This document shows, one piece after another, positions 1 to 8,669 of a DNA stretch of 63,319 bases; position 1 is the first letter of the stretch, and each line of letters opens with the position of its first letter. Both the position numbers and the translations under genes were made by a program. Under the pieces are notes generated by a model. The model did not search any database, was not told where the DNA came from, and saw only the letters and a program-made list of their open reading frames with translations. Source of the stretch: an uncultured Prevotellaceae bacterium (lineage in GTDB: Bacteria > Bacteroidota > Bacteroidia > Bacteroidales > Bacteroidaceae); NCBI GenBank assembly GCA_902792685.1, contig CADBAP010000001.1:1-63319 (forward strand). Direction: 5' to 3'.

Positions 1-696
1 CCCTACAGCGACCGCGAATACCACAGCGAGGAGGTGGTGAAGATGAACGATGTCAGCATCCGCTATGGCGAGCGCACCATCCTCAAGGAACTCTCCTGGA
101 CAGTCAGAAACGGGGAGCGATGGGCGCTGAGCGGACAAAACGGCTCAGGTAAGTCCACACTGCTGAGTCTGATTTGTGCCGACAATCCACAGGGCTATGC
201 CTGTGATATTGCCCTCTTCGGCTATCAGCGCGGTTCAGGCGAAAGCATCTGGGACATCAAGAAAAATATCGGCTACGTGTCGCCGGAATTACACCGCAGC
301 TACAAACAGGATATCCCCTGCATCCGCGTGGTGGCAAGTGGACTGAAAGACTCCGTAGGACTGTATGTGAAGCCCAAGGAGGAAGAACTCGACATCTGCC
401 GTTTCTGGATGGAAGTGTTCGGACTGAAAGGCAAAGAAGAGCGTCCGTTCCTGCAACTATCGAGCGGTGAACAGCGTCTGGTGCTGTTGGCGCGAGCCTT
501 CGTGAAAGACCCCGAACTGCTCATCCTCGACGAACCGCTGCACGGACTCGACAACATCAACCGCCAGCTGGTGAAAGATGTCATCGAAGCGTTCTGTCGG
601 CGAAAGAACAAAACCCTGCTCATGGTGACACACTACCAGCAGGAGTTGCCGCCCTGCATTGATCACCACCTCTACCTGCAACGGCATCTGGATTAA
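1..696 (+). CDS. ABC ATPase, C-terminal cassette of a ModF/PhrA-like protein (5' partial)
   Basis: This is an ATP-binding cassette of about 225 residues. It shows Walker A GQNGSGKST, signature LSSGEQRLVLLARA, Walker B LLILDEPLHGLD and the switch histidine in MVTHYQQE. The reading frame is open from base 1, upstream of the first possible starts (GTG at 34 and 37), so the gene almost certainly begins outside the window. A cassette with an open N-terminal extension and an HGLD Walker B end is typical of the second half of ModF/PhrA-type double-cassette proteins of about 490 residues. These are soluble ATPases found near molybdate or unknown transport genes. No permease is visible here. The ModF assignment is inference; the ABC ATPase call is secure. 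Confidence 0.85.
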   Translation, partial: PYSDREYHSEEVVKMNDVSIRYGERTILKELSWTVRNGERWALSGQNGSGKSTLLSLICADNPQGYACDIALFGYQRGSGESIWDIKKNIGYVSPELHRSYKQDIPCIRVVASGLKDSVGLYVKPKEEELDICRFWMEVFGLKGKEERPFLQLSSGEQRLVLLARAFVKDPELLILDEPLHGLDNINRQLVKDVIEAFCRRKNKTLLMVTHYQQELPPCIDHHLYLQRHLD

Positions 697-725
697 ACAA
701 ACAGGATGGTGAAACGTCGAAGGAA

Positions 726-751
726 AGAAGTTAAGAAGTTAAGAAGTTAAG
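726..751. repeat. 8-bp tandem repeat AGAAGTTA x3
   Basis: Three exact AGAAGTTA units fill most of the 64-bp gap between the ABC ATPase and the next gene. This is one of many short-period intergenic arrays in the window, and a related array occurs at 34143-34187. Confidence 0.8.
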
Positions 752-760
752 TATTATTAT

Positions 761-1270
761 ATGAAGAAAATGTTATTTGCAGTCCTGATGATGCTGACGG
801 GTATCAGCGCACAGGCACAAGACGTGTTTAAAGAGATTTACGACAGCAGTTACAAAATCGCTTCCGACCCCAAGGAAGATGTGGGTATGAGAAAGATTGC
901 ATCCTTCAAGGTGGATGCCCTCACCTACATCAACACCAAGACGCTGGAGCAGCTGACCGACACGACGCGTGAGATAAGCAAGGAGGAAATTGCCCATATC
1001 ATAAGCCGTCGCGACAGTCTGGCATACTTTCTGTACGACTATGTGAACCTCTTTGCCAAGGAGTACCAGCGTGCCCACAAGAAGAAGGACAAGGATGCCG
1101 TACTGAAAATATTCCGCGACGTGAGCATCAACCATCCGTTGTATAACGACCCCGACCGTGAGCTGGTGCTGGCCTACTTCAACCGTGAGGATTACCTGAC
1201 GCAGTTCTCACTCGACACCGACTGGATCGCAGCCAACGAAGCCATCAGAAAGAAACTTCGCGGAGAATGA
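761..1270 (+). CDS. Conserved secreted protein, unknown function, first gene of the addAB operon
   Basis: A 169-residue protein with a clear Sec signal peptide (MKKMLFAVLMMLTGISAQAQ, cleavage after AQA). The mature part is small, charged and mostly helical, with no catalytic motif I recognise. Its stop codon overlaps the start of the AddA-like gene in an ATGA (1267-1270), so the two are translationally coupled. The link between an exported protein and a cytoplasmic DNA-repair pair is probably positional only. The start is the only ATG that gives a signal peptide. Confidence 0.8.
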   Translation: MKKMLFAVLMMLTGISAQAQDVFKEIYDSSYKIASDPKEDVGMRKIASFKVDALTYINTKTLEQLTDTTREISKEEIAHIISRRDSLAYFLYDYVNLFAKEYQRAHKKKDKDAVLKIFRDVSINHPLYNDPDRELVLAYFNREDYLTQFSLDTDWIAANEAIRKKLRGE

Positions 1271-4200
1271 GCACCCACCCTCTAACCGTCTATAAGGCCA
1301 GCGCCGGAAGTGGAAAGACTTTCACGTTGGCCATCGAATATATCTCGCTGCTGGTACGTAACCCTGAGAGTTACAAAAGCATCCTCGCCGTAACCTTCAC
1401 CAACAAGGCTACGGAAGAGATGAAAATGCGTATCATCAGTCAGCTATATGGTATCTCACGACGGCTGGAGGATTCCAAGGACTATCTCCAGAAGGTGATA
1501 GAGAAAACGGGACTGAGCGAGGAAAAGGTTATCGAACGCGCCAGTATCGCCCTGTCGCTGCTGGTGCACAACTACAACTACTTCCGCGTACAAACCATCG
1601 ACGCTTTCTTTCAGAGCGTGATGCGCAATCTGGCACGTGAACTGGACCTCACCCCCAACCTGCGTATTGATTTGAACGACCAGCAGGTAGAGGAAATGGC
1701 GGTGGATGAGCTTATCGACAACCTCGACCGGAATCCCAAGGTGCTGAACTGGGTTCGGGAGTATATCGCCAACAATATCCAAGACGACCGCTCGTGGAAT
1801 ATCATCGGCGACATCAAGAAGTTTGGCAAGAATATCTTCCGCGACTTCTACAAGAAACATGCCGACGAACTGGATGAGCTGATGAAGAACGACCAGTTCT
1901 TTACGGAATACACAAAGACCCTGCGCATCCGAAGAGACGGCGTCAAGAACACCATCGCGGAAAAGGCGAAAGCCATTATCGCCAAGCTACAGGAACACGG
2001 GTTGTACGACTACGACAACTTCCCATACGGAAAGAAAGGAAGTGTGCTGCAATATATAAATAAGGTGGCAGGAGGCAGTTTCGACGGCAGTCCTTCCTCA
2101 TCGCGTATCAGCGATTGCATCAGCAATCCCGACAAATGGGCAAGTAAGAAGTCCGGATGCAAGGAGCAACTGATACAATTGGCATCAGACGAGCTGTGTG
2201 GTATGTTGCAGGAGTTGGAAGACTGTCGCATGAAAGGCTGGAGAGACTACCAGTCAGCGGTATTGACGCTGCGCCATCTGAACCAGCTCCGTTTGTTGCA
2301 TGCCATCGCAGCCATTGTTGACGACATCACCAAAAACGCAAATCGTTTCCAGCTGAGCAATACGCAGACCTTGTTGCATCAGCTGATGAAGGATACCGAT
2401 TCCCCCTTTGTGTTCGAGAAGATTGGTGCACAGCTCCGTCACATGATGATTGACGAGTTCCAGGACACCAGTCGCATCCAATGGGAGAATTTCAAGGTAT
2501 TGTTAGACAACTGTATGGCGCAAGTCCAGTCGCACAACCTGATTGTGGGCGATGTGAAGCAAAGCATCTACCGATGGCGTGCCGGCGACTGGCGTTTGCT
2601 GAACGATATCGACCAGGAGTTTTCGGCAGGACAGATGAAGGAGGAACCGCTGAAAACCAATTTCCGTTCTTATGAGAAAATCATCCAGTTCAACAATGCT
2701 TTCTTCCAGGAGGCTGTCAACGTCACAGCCAACGAACTGAAGAACGACGGCATTGACGATTACGAAGACCTCTGTAAAGCTTATAAGCAGGACGAGCTGG
2801 AACAGCGTGTACGACAACAGAACGGACAAGGCTATATCTCCATCAAACTGTTTCCCAGCGCCGATTATCATGATACCGTCATGAATGAGTTGCTGCAAAC
2901 GGTTGACACGCTTCATCAGGAGGGTGTTGATTGGAAAGAGATGGCCATTCTGATGCGCTCGAACAAAGAGATTGAGGAAGTGGCAGACTTGTTCATGCGT
3001 GAGCGTCCTGATATCAACATCATTTCCGACGAGGCCTTCCGACTGGATGCATCCTTGGCGGTGAATATCCTCATCGATGCCTTCCGGCTGTTAACAGACC
3101 CTGACGACCTGTTGGTCAAGGCGCGACTGGTGAAAGCCTACAACCAGCAAGTGCTGGAAAACGGGAAGAGCGATACGGAACTATTGGTGGGCAACAGTCT
3201 GGACAGTGGACTTCCTGATGCGTTTGTCAACGGGAAATCGCTTCGGACGATGCCGCTGATGGATTTGGCTGATTACTGTTACGAACTGTTCCAGCTGCAC
3301 AAGCTGACTGAGCAAAGTGCTTATGTGTGTGCGTTCTACGACCTGTTGAACAATTATCTGAATGACAATGTGGCTGACATCAGTCATTTCCTTACCGACT
3401 GGGATGAAACCTTCCATAAGAACACCATTCAGAGCGACGAGAAAAACGGTATCAGAATCATTTCCATCCATAAGAGCAAAGGTCTGGAGTTTGACCACGT
3501 CATCATCCCGATGTGTGATTGGACGCTGGAACTCGGCAATACCATCTGGGCGGAAAAGAAAGAAGAGTCACCCTACGACCAGTTACCGATAATCCCCGTG
3601 GATTTTGCCAAGAACAGCATGATGGGCACAGTCTATGAGCAGGACTACAAAGAAGAACACTTGCAGAATGTGGTCGATAATATGAACCTGCTGTATGTGG
3701 CATTCACACGTGCTTCAAAGAGTTTGATTGTCACAGGCAGACGCATGTCGAAAGCACGCCTCAAAGATAAGACCACCTCCAGCAACCGAAGCGAAATTCT
3801 GGAGGAAGCCCTTCCTGCATTGGTGGAGAAATTGAATGGAGCCACGATGACGGGAAGCAAAGAAGAGAAAGCCCCCATACAGTTTGAATGGGGTGACCTG
3901 CATGCGACCACTCAGTTGGTAAAAACGAAGAAAGAGCAAGCGAAAAAGAATCCTTTCACGGCTCCGATGGGTATGCGGAATATCCAGATCAGAACCTATC
4001 CTACTTCCGTTGAGTTCCGACAGAGTAACAAAAGTCAGGAGTTTGTTCGGGGTGAAGACGAAGCCCCTACCCGTTCACAGTCCTATATCCAGTTAGGAAA
4101 CGTGTTGCATGCGCTGTTTTCGACCATTCGTACAACAGCCGATATCGAACCGAAGCTCAAGGAATTGGAGCTGGAAGGTATCATCTATGACGAGCATGTT

Positions 4201-4527
4201 ACAGCCGACAGTCTTCGCGAGAAATTGGCTACAGCACTTTCTGATCCGCGTATCAAAGACTGGTTCTCTCCCCGATGGACCTTGTATAACGAATGTACCA
4301 TTCTTATGCGCGATGCCGAGAGCGGAGAGGTGAAAGAACACCGTCCCGACCGTGTGATGTATCATGACGGAAAGACGATTGTCGTCGATTTCAAGTTTGG
4401 TGTTCCACAGCGTGAGCATTGGAAACAGGTGGGGGCATACATGTCGCTGCTCCGGCAGATGGGACATGAACATGTAGAAGGATACCTATGGTATGTGTTG
4501 AAAAATGAAATCAAAGAAGTAAAATGA
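1267..4527 (+). CDS. AddA/RecB-type UvrD-like helicase-nuclease
   Basis: A 1086-residue superfamily 1A helicase. Visible motifs in order: Walker A (KASAGSGKTFTLA, about residues 10-22), Ia (AVTFTNKATEEMK), II (MIDEFQDTSR), III (VGDVKQSIYRWR), IV (KTNFRSYEKI), V (ISIHKSKGLEFDHV) and VI (LLYVAFTRAS). At the C-terminus, about residues 1030-1075, is a PD-(D/E)XK nuclease signature with RPDRV, VVDFKFG and a following Q..AY. This is the AddA architecture: it unwinds and cuts broken DNA ends and loads recombinase. It overlaps the AddB-like gene by ATGA (4524-4527), as expected for subunits of one complex. The annotation is secure; the symbol is withheld because Bacteroidetes versions are divergent. 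Confidence 0.93.
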   Translation: MSTHPLTVYKASAGSGKTFTLAIEYISLLVRNPESYKSILAVTFTNKATEEMKMRIISQLYGISRRLEDSKDYLQKVIEKTGLSEEKVIERASIALSLLVHNYNYFRVQTIDAFFQSVMRNLARELDLTPNLRIDLNDQQVEEMAVDELIDNLDRNPKVLNWVREYIANNIQDDRSWNIIGDIKKFGKNIFRDFYKKHADELDELMKNDQFFTEYTKTLRIRRDGVKNTIAEKAKAIIAKLQEHGLYDYDNFPYGKKGSVLQYINKVAGGSFDGSPSSSRISDCISNPDKWASKKSGCKEQLIQLASDELCGMLQELEDCRMKGWRDYQSAVLTLRHLNQLRLLHAIAAIVDDITKNANRFQLSNTQTLLHQLMKDTDSPFVFEKIGAQLRHMMIDEFQDTSRIQWENFKVLLDNCMAQVQSHNLIVGDVKQSIYRWRAGDWRLLNDIDQEFSAGQMKEEPLKTNFRSYEKIIQFNNAFFQEAVNVTANELKNDGIDDYEDLCKAYKQDELEQRVRQQNGQGYISIKLFPSADYHDTVMNELLQTVDTLHQEGVDWKEMAILMRSNKEIEEVADLFMRERPDINIISDEAFRLDASLAVNILIDAFRLLTDPDDLLVKARLVKAYNQQVLENGKSDTELLVGNSLDSGLPDAFVNGKSLRTMPLMDLADYCYELFQLHKLTEQSAYVCAFYDLLNNYLNDNVADISHFLTDWDETFHKNTIQSDEKNGIRIISIHKSKGLEFDHVIIPMCDWTLELGNTIWAEKKEESPYDQLPIIPVDFAKNSMMGTVYEQDYKEEHLQNVVDNMNLLYVAFTRASKSLIVTGRRMSKARLKDKTTSSNRSEILEEALPALVEKLNGATMTGSKEEKAPIQFEWGDLHATTQLVKTKKEQAKKNPFTAPMGMRNIQIRTYPTSVEFRQSNKSQEFVRGEDEAPTRSQSYIQLGNVLHALFSTIRTTADIEPKLKELELEGIIYDEHVTADSLREKLATALSDPRIKDWFSPRWTLYNECTILMRDAESGEVKEHRPDRVMYHDGKTIVVDFKFGVPQREHWKQVGAYMSLLRQMGHEHVEGYLWYVLKNEIKEVK

Positions 4528-7340
4528 AGTCCTTTCTTGAACACGTTGCACAAGACATCCTGAAGAAATACGGAAACGACCTCGCTGATATCGCCGTCGT
4601 CTTTCCGAACAAACGTGCTGCGCTCTTCCTGAACCAGCAGTTGGCTCAGCTGACAGACAAGCCGATGTGGAGTCCTGCATACATCACTATCAGCGAACTG
4701 TTCCGGCAGCATTCTACGCTGACGGTTGCTGATTCGCTGAAATGTGTGGCAGACCTTCACAAGAGTTTTGTGGCGATGACGGGCAAACAAGAAACACTCG
4801 ACCAATTCTTGGGTTGGGGCCAGCTGCTCCTTGCCGACTTTGATGATATAGACAAGAACGATGCAGATGCAGAGAAGGTATTCCGCAACTTAAAAGACTT
4901 CCATGAATATGACGATATCTCTTATCTCACCACGGAGCAGAAGGAATTACTCAAACGATTCTTCAGTAATTTCCAGGACGACAACAGTACGCTACAACGG
5001 CGTTTCATCGAGATATGGAGCCATCTGTACGATATCTATCAGGACTTCCGTCAACGGCTCAAAGCACAAGGTCTTGCTTACGAGGGTATGCTGTATAACG
5101 AGGTGGCGAAAGCACCAGCAATAGACTTCCCGCACAAAAAATATCTGTTTGTCGGATTCAATGTCCTTCAGTCGGTGGAACGACAACTCTTCCATCGTCT
5201 GCATGAAGAAGGAAAGGCCGCATTCTACTGGGATTACGACCATTATTATGTGAATGAAACGGCGGCGTATGAAAGGAAGACCCAGCATGAAGCCGGTGTT
5301 TATATCCGGAGATACCTGGAAGAATTCCCCAATGAGCTGGACAATCAAAACGAAGAGATTTACGACAACTTCAAGCAACAGAAAGATATCTCTTTCCTTT
5401 GCGCACCAACGGAGAATATCCAGGCACGATTCATTGCCGACTGGCTACAGGAAAAAGGCCGCATCGACGCCGGTAATCGAACAGCCATCGTCCTGTGTAA
5501 CGAGGGATTGCTGCAAACAGTGATTCATTGCATTCCCCCTGAAGTGGAATCGATGAATGTAACCACAGGATATCCGCTTCAGCAAACAGCCGTTGCGTCA
5601 CTGGTCACCTTGTTGTTATCGTTGCAACTGAACGGATACGATACACGCAGAAACAGTTTCCGCACCCGTTTCCTGCAAGCTGTCTTGCGACACCCGTATT
5701 TGTCAGGGCAAACCGAAGAAGAAAAAAATGAGTTTGAAAAAACGATAAAGGAACTTCAAAAGACACCGAGCCAGCTGCTGACTTGGTTGAAGGATATCAT
5801 CCGGAAAATCGCTACCAATAGCACGTCTAGTTCTTCTAGTAATTCTAGTGATTCTAGTAACTCTAGTCCTTCCACCTCTCCCCTGCAGGATGAATCCCTT
5901 TTCCGCATGTACACCTTGCTGAACCGTTTGCAGGAACTGATAGAGAGTGGTGATTTGGCTATTGACAACAACACACTTCAACGGTTGATCAAGCAGTTGA
6001 TTTCTGCAACCTCTATTCCTTTCCACGGTGAACCTGCTGTTGGCATTCAGGTCATGGGCGTATTGGAAACGCGTAATCTCGACTTCGACCATGTGTTGAT
6101 ATTGTCGTGTAATGAAGGCAATATGCCCAAAGGGGTTGATGACTCCTCCTTTATCCCCCACTCCATACGAAGTGCATACGGCTTAACGACGATTGACAAC
6201 AAGGTAGCCATCTACAGTTATTATTTCCATCGGTTGTTGCAACGTGCACAGGATGTCACCATTCTGTATGACAATGCAACAGAAGGCAGTCACACGGGTG
6301 AGATGAGTCGTTTCATGCTGCAGTTGTTGGTAGAATATCCCCATCCTATCCAGCGGCTGACGCTTCGCGCCGGACAGATTCCGAGTCATCATCAGCCGGA
6401 ACCTGTCATCAAAGACCAACTGGTTGCTCAGAAGCTGGATGCGATGCGCAAACTCTCTCCAACAGCCATCAACCGCTATATGCGTTGTCCGCTGCAGTTC
6501 TATTACTGTTATGTGGCAGAACTCAAGGAGAAAAACGATATGGATGATGAAAAATTCGACAGTCGCATGTTTGGTAATGTGTTCCATCGGGCGGCACAAC
6601 TCATCTACGACCAACTCCTGCCACATGACCGAATTACAAAGAAGGATATTGAAAAGCTGCTGCAACCCCAGAATAAACAGATAGACCAGGTTATCGAACA
6701 AGCCATCAGCGAAGAACTGTTCGGTCTCAAAGAAACGACTACGCATCCGCCTTTGAACGGACTACAACTGATTAGTCGCGAAGTGGTGGAAACATACCTT
6801 CGCAGATTGCTGCGTACCGACATGCAGCTTGCACCCTTCCGTGTTATCGGACATGAGCATGATGAGTATATCGATATTTCTTTGAAAGACAGAACACTGT
6901 CGGTAGGTGGACGTATCGACCGACTGGATGCGTTGTCGGATTATCAGCTTCGTATCGTTGACTATAAAACTGGAAACAAACAGGCTAAGGATATCAAAGA
7001 TGTATCTGAAATCTTTGAGTCAAAGAATATCAAAAGCAAGCATACCGACTATATCCTTCAGTCATTCCTGTATAGCATCATCATCGCAAAGAAAAAGCCA
7101 CATTGCGCCGTAGCTCCTGCTTTGTTGTTCGTGCAACATACCGGTTTGGAAGACTACGATCCCATTTTAACCCTTGCCGGTGAACCTGTGACGAATATCA
7201 TGCAACAATGTGGCGAAGAGTTTCTGAGTATGCTCACAGAAAAAATCCAGGAAATATTCGACCTGTCGGTACCATTTGAACCGACATCAGATTCGAATAT
7301 GTGTTCGCTTTGTCCCTATCACGATATGTGCAGGCGATAA
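4524..7340 (+). CDS. AddB-type PD-(D/E)XK nuclease with Fe-S cysteines
   Basis: A 938-residue protein that pairs with the upstream AddA. The C-terminal third carries a nuclease core (GGRIDRLD ... RIVDYKTG) framed by cysteines: one in MRCPLQFYYCYV and three at the extreme C-terminus in CSLCPYHDMC (C-x2-C-x5-C). That spacing is the 4Fe-4S staple known from AddB and Cas4-like nucleases. The N-terminal part is an inactivated helicase-like region. Near residues 432-452 is a Ser/Asn-rich stretch encoded by a 9-bp tandem repeat with CTAG cores (5827-5866), probably a surface linker. The stop is 6 bp from the stop of the convergent gene at 7346. Confidence 0.92.
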   Translation: MKSFLEHVAQDILKKYGNDLADIAVVFPNKRAALFLNQQLAQLTDKPMWSPAYITISELFRQHSTLTVADSLKCVADLHKSFVAMTGKQETLDQFLGWGQLLLADFDDIDKNDADAEKVFRNLKDFHEYDDISYLTTEQKELLKRFFSNFQDDNSTLQRRFIEIWSHLYDIYQDFRQRLKAQGLAYEGMLYNEVAKAPAIDFPHKKYLFVGFNVLQSVERQLFHRLHEEGKAAFYWDYDHYYVNETAAYERKTQHEAGVYIRRYLEEFPNELDNQNEEIYDNFKQQKDISFLCAPTENIQARFIADWLQEKGRIDAGNRTAIVLCNEGLLQTVIHCIPPEVESMNVTTGYPLQQTAVASLVTLLLSLQLNGYDTRRNSFRTRFLQAVLRHPYLSGQTEEEKNEFEKTIKELQKTPSQLLTWLKDIIRKIATNSTSSSSSNSSDSSNSSPSTSPLQDESLFRMYTLLNRLQELIESGDLAIDNNTLQRLIKQLISATSIPFHGEPAVGIQVMGVLETRNLDFDHVLILSCNEGNMPKGVDDSSFIPHSIRSAYGLTTIDNKVAIYSYYFHRLLQRAQDVTILYDNATEGSHTGEMSRFMLQLLVEYPHPIQRLTLRAGQIPSHHQPEPVIKDQLVAQKLDAMRKLSPTAINRYMRCPLQFYYCYVAELKEKNDMDDEKFDSRMFGNVFHRAAQLIYDQLLPHDRITKKDIEKLLQPQNKQIDQVIEQAISEELFGLKETTTHPPLNGLQLISREVVETYLRRLLRTDMQLAPFRVIGHEHDEYIDISLKDRTLSVGGRIDRLDALSDYQLRIVDYKTGNKQAKDIKDVSEIFESKNIKSKHTDYILQSFLYSIIIAKKKPHCAVAPALLFVQHTGLEDYDPILTLAGEPVTNIMQQCGEEFLSMLTEKIQEIFDLSVPFEPTSDSNMCSLCPYHDMCRR
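5827..5872 (+). repeat. In-frame 9-bp tandem repeat with CTAG cores inside addB
   Basis: CTAG occurs at 5827, 5836, 5845, 5854 and 5863, exactly 9 bp apart, with units of the form CTAGTnnTT. The period keeps the reading frame and encodes Ser-Ser-(Ser/Asn/Asp) units. It resembles the 10-bp CTAG array at 12934-12977. Confidence 0.9.
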
Positions 7341-7345
7341 GGACA

Positions 7346-7948
7346 TTAGATCATCATCACAAAACGGATGGAAGCAATCAGTTGGGCAGCCAACAGATAG
7401 ACAGGCAGGAATGGTGCCAGTTTGATGACGCCTGCCCCCAGACTGCTGAAGGCACATTGGAAATTCGGGAACCGGCCACTGACGAGTCCGAAGATGATGG
7501 AACAACAGATGATGACAAATGCAATCAACGGGATGATGGCAGCAGAGAAACTACTGGGGAACAAAGCACCGGAACTGCTGAGCAGAATTGCTTGCGGCAT
7601 ACAGGTCAGGAGAAGCACCACCACCAAGACTACGATAAAGAATACAATGGAAAAATGCAAGCCCAGCCGTTGCCTGTAGTTCAAGTGCGACAAGGGGAAA
7701 ACGGTGTGAATACCACTCTGCGTGACGGCACCATAAGCCATCGACAAGAGCAGTATCCACAATAAGAATGGTGTCAGCATATTGTCTGCAAAATGACCGA
7801 AGAACCACCTGATGCCTTCATTGGACAGAAGGGAACGCATGGGAAGGTCAGGCATGGAGACATTCAACAGCCACGATACCAACACAAGAACGACTTGTGC
7901 CAGTATCAGGATCAATGCAAGACGGCTGAGTATGGTTTTAATCTTCAT
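7346..7948 (-). CDS. Multi-pass membrane protein with an AbgT-like N-terminal signature
   Basis: A 200-residue protein with about five hydrophobic segments (residues 8-28, 58-72, 98-116, 135-155, 172-195). The stretch LLSNEGIRWFFGHFADN followed by a Gly-rich helix and QSGI resembles the start of AbgT-family (p-aminobenzoyl-glutamate transporter) proteins, but the length is less than half of a full AbgT. It starts 11 bp inside the 3' end of the response regulator gene, so it belongs to that operon and may be an envelope partner or output of the signalling pair. The function is unknown; the AbgT resemblance is a weak inference. Confidence 0.7.
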   Translation of the reverse strand: MKIKTILSRLALILILAQVVLVLVSWLLNVSMPDLPMRSLLSNEGIRWFFGHFADNMLTPFLLWILLLSMAYGAVTQSGIHTVFPLSHLNYRQRLGLHFSIVFFIVVLVVVLLLTCMPQAILLSSSGALFPSSFSAAIIPLIAFVIICCSIIFGLVSGRFPNFQCAFSSLGAGVIKLAPFLPVYLLAAQLIASIRFVMMI

Positions 7949-8657
7949 CAGGAACGAGATTGTCTATATCAATGATACGCAGTTCCAGCGCACGAACAAC
8001 CAATCGGGTAGCATTGACGCTACGGCTGGAATCGGGGAATAGTTTCTGCACCAATTCATTCTGACGCTTTTCGAGACTCTTCACGCCAAAAGGCATACCA
8101 CGAAGCGTCGTAATCTGTTCTTTGGTATATCCCAAAGCCAGATGGCGCAGGAAGCGTTCGTCATACTCATCAATTTCATAATCAATCATAGCTTCCTGAT
8201 GCATGAGCTGACTGCCGACGCTGTGTTTGAACCGTTCGATAATCTTCTCAAGTATCGGTTGGTTGAAAACAAGACGCTTGCCGCTCATCACACTAAAGAC
8301 ATCACCACGTGTCAGCAGTTCGCCGCTCTTCAAACAAATGCCGTCTGCACCTGCATCGAGAACGTCAACCCACAGTTTCTCATTCAGAATCTCACCCGTG
8401 AAAATCAACACTTTCACCTCTGGATAGGTTTCTTTTGTCTGACGGCAGATTTCAACACCCACAGTCGTAGAACCTCCCAATCCCAGATCCAACAACACCA
8501 TATCAGGCAACTGTTGTTTGATGAGTTTCCAATATGACACCTCGCTGTCTGCCGTACCGATAATCTCAGCCTCAGGCAGGTCATTGCGGAAAATACCTTC
8601 CGTTCCCTTTAACTCCAAAGGGATATCTTCTACAATGATTACTTTGAATTTTTCCAT
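7938..8657 (-). CDS. Response regulator with DUF5932-like C-terminal region
   Basis: A 239-residue two-component regulator. The receiver domain (about 1-125) has the acidic pair in IIVEDIPLE, the phospho-acceptor Asp in MVLLDLGLGG, a Thr in VLIFTGE and a Lys in GICLKSGE, so it should be phosphorylatable. The C-terminal part has a LuxR/sigma-70 region-4-like helical pattern (RHLALGYTKEQITTLRGM), consistent with the Bacteroidales family named DUF5932. It lies 12 bp downstream of the large sensor kinase, its obvious partner, and overlaps the next gene by 11 bp. Confidence 0.85.
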   Translation of the reverse strand: MEKFKVIIVEDIPLELKGTEGIFRNDLPEAEIIGTADSEVSYWKLIKQQLPDMVLLDLGLGGSTTVGVEICRQTKETYPEVKVLIFTGEILNEKLWVDVLDAGADGICLKSGELLTRGDVFSVMSGKRLVFNQPILEKIIERFKHSVGSQLMHQEAMIDYEIDEYDERFLRHLALGYTKEQITTLRGMPFGVKSLEKRQNELVQKLFPDSSRSVNATRLVVRALELRIIDIDNLVPDED

Positions 8658-8669
8658 TTTCCTATTTGT

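Noticed and set aside
7301..7765. Plus-strand reading frame rich in Gln/Asp/Thr after addB
   Set aside because: It is antisense to the membrane protein gene at 7346-7948, whose hydrophobic segments and operon position are convincing.
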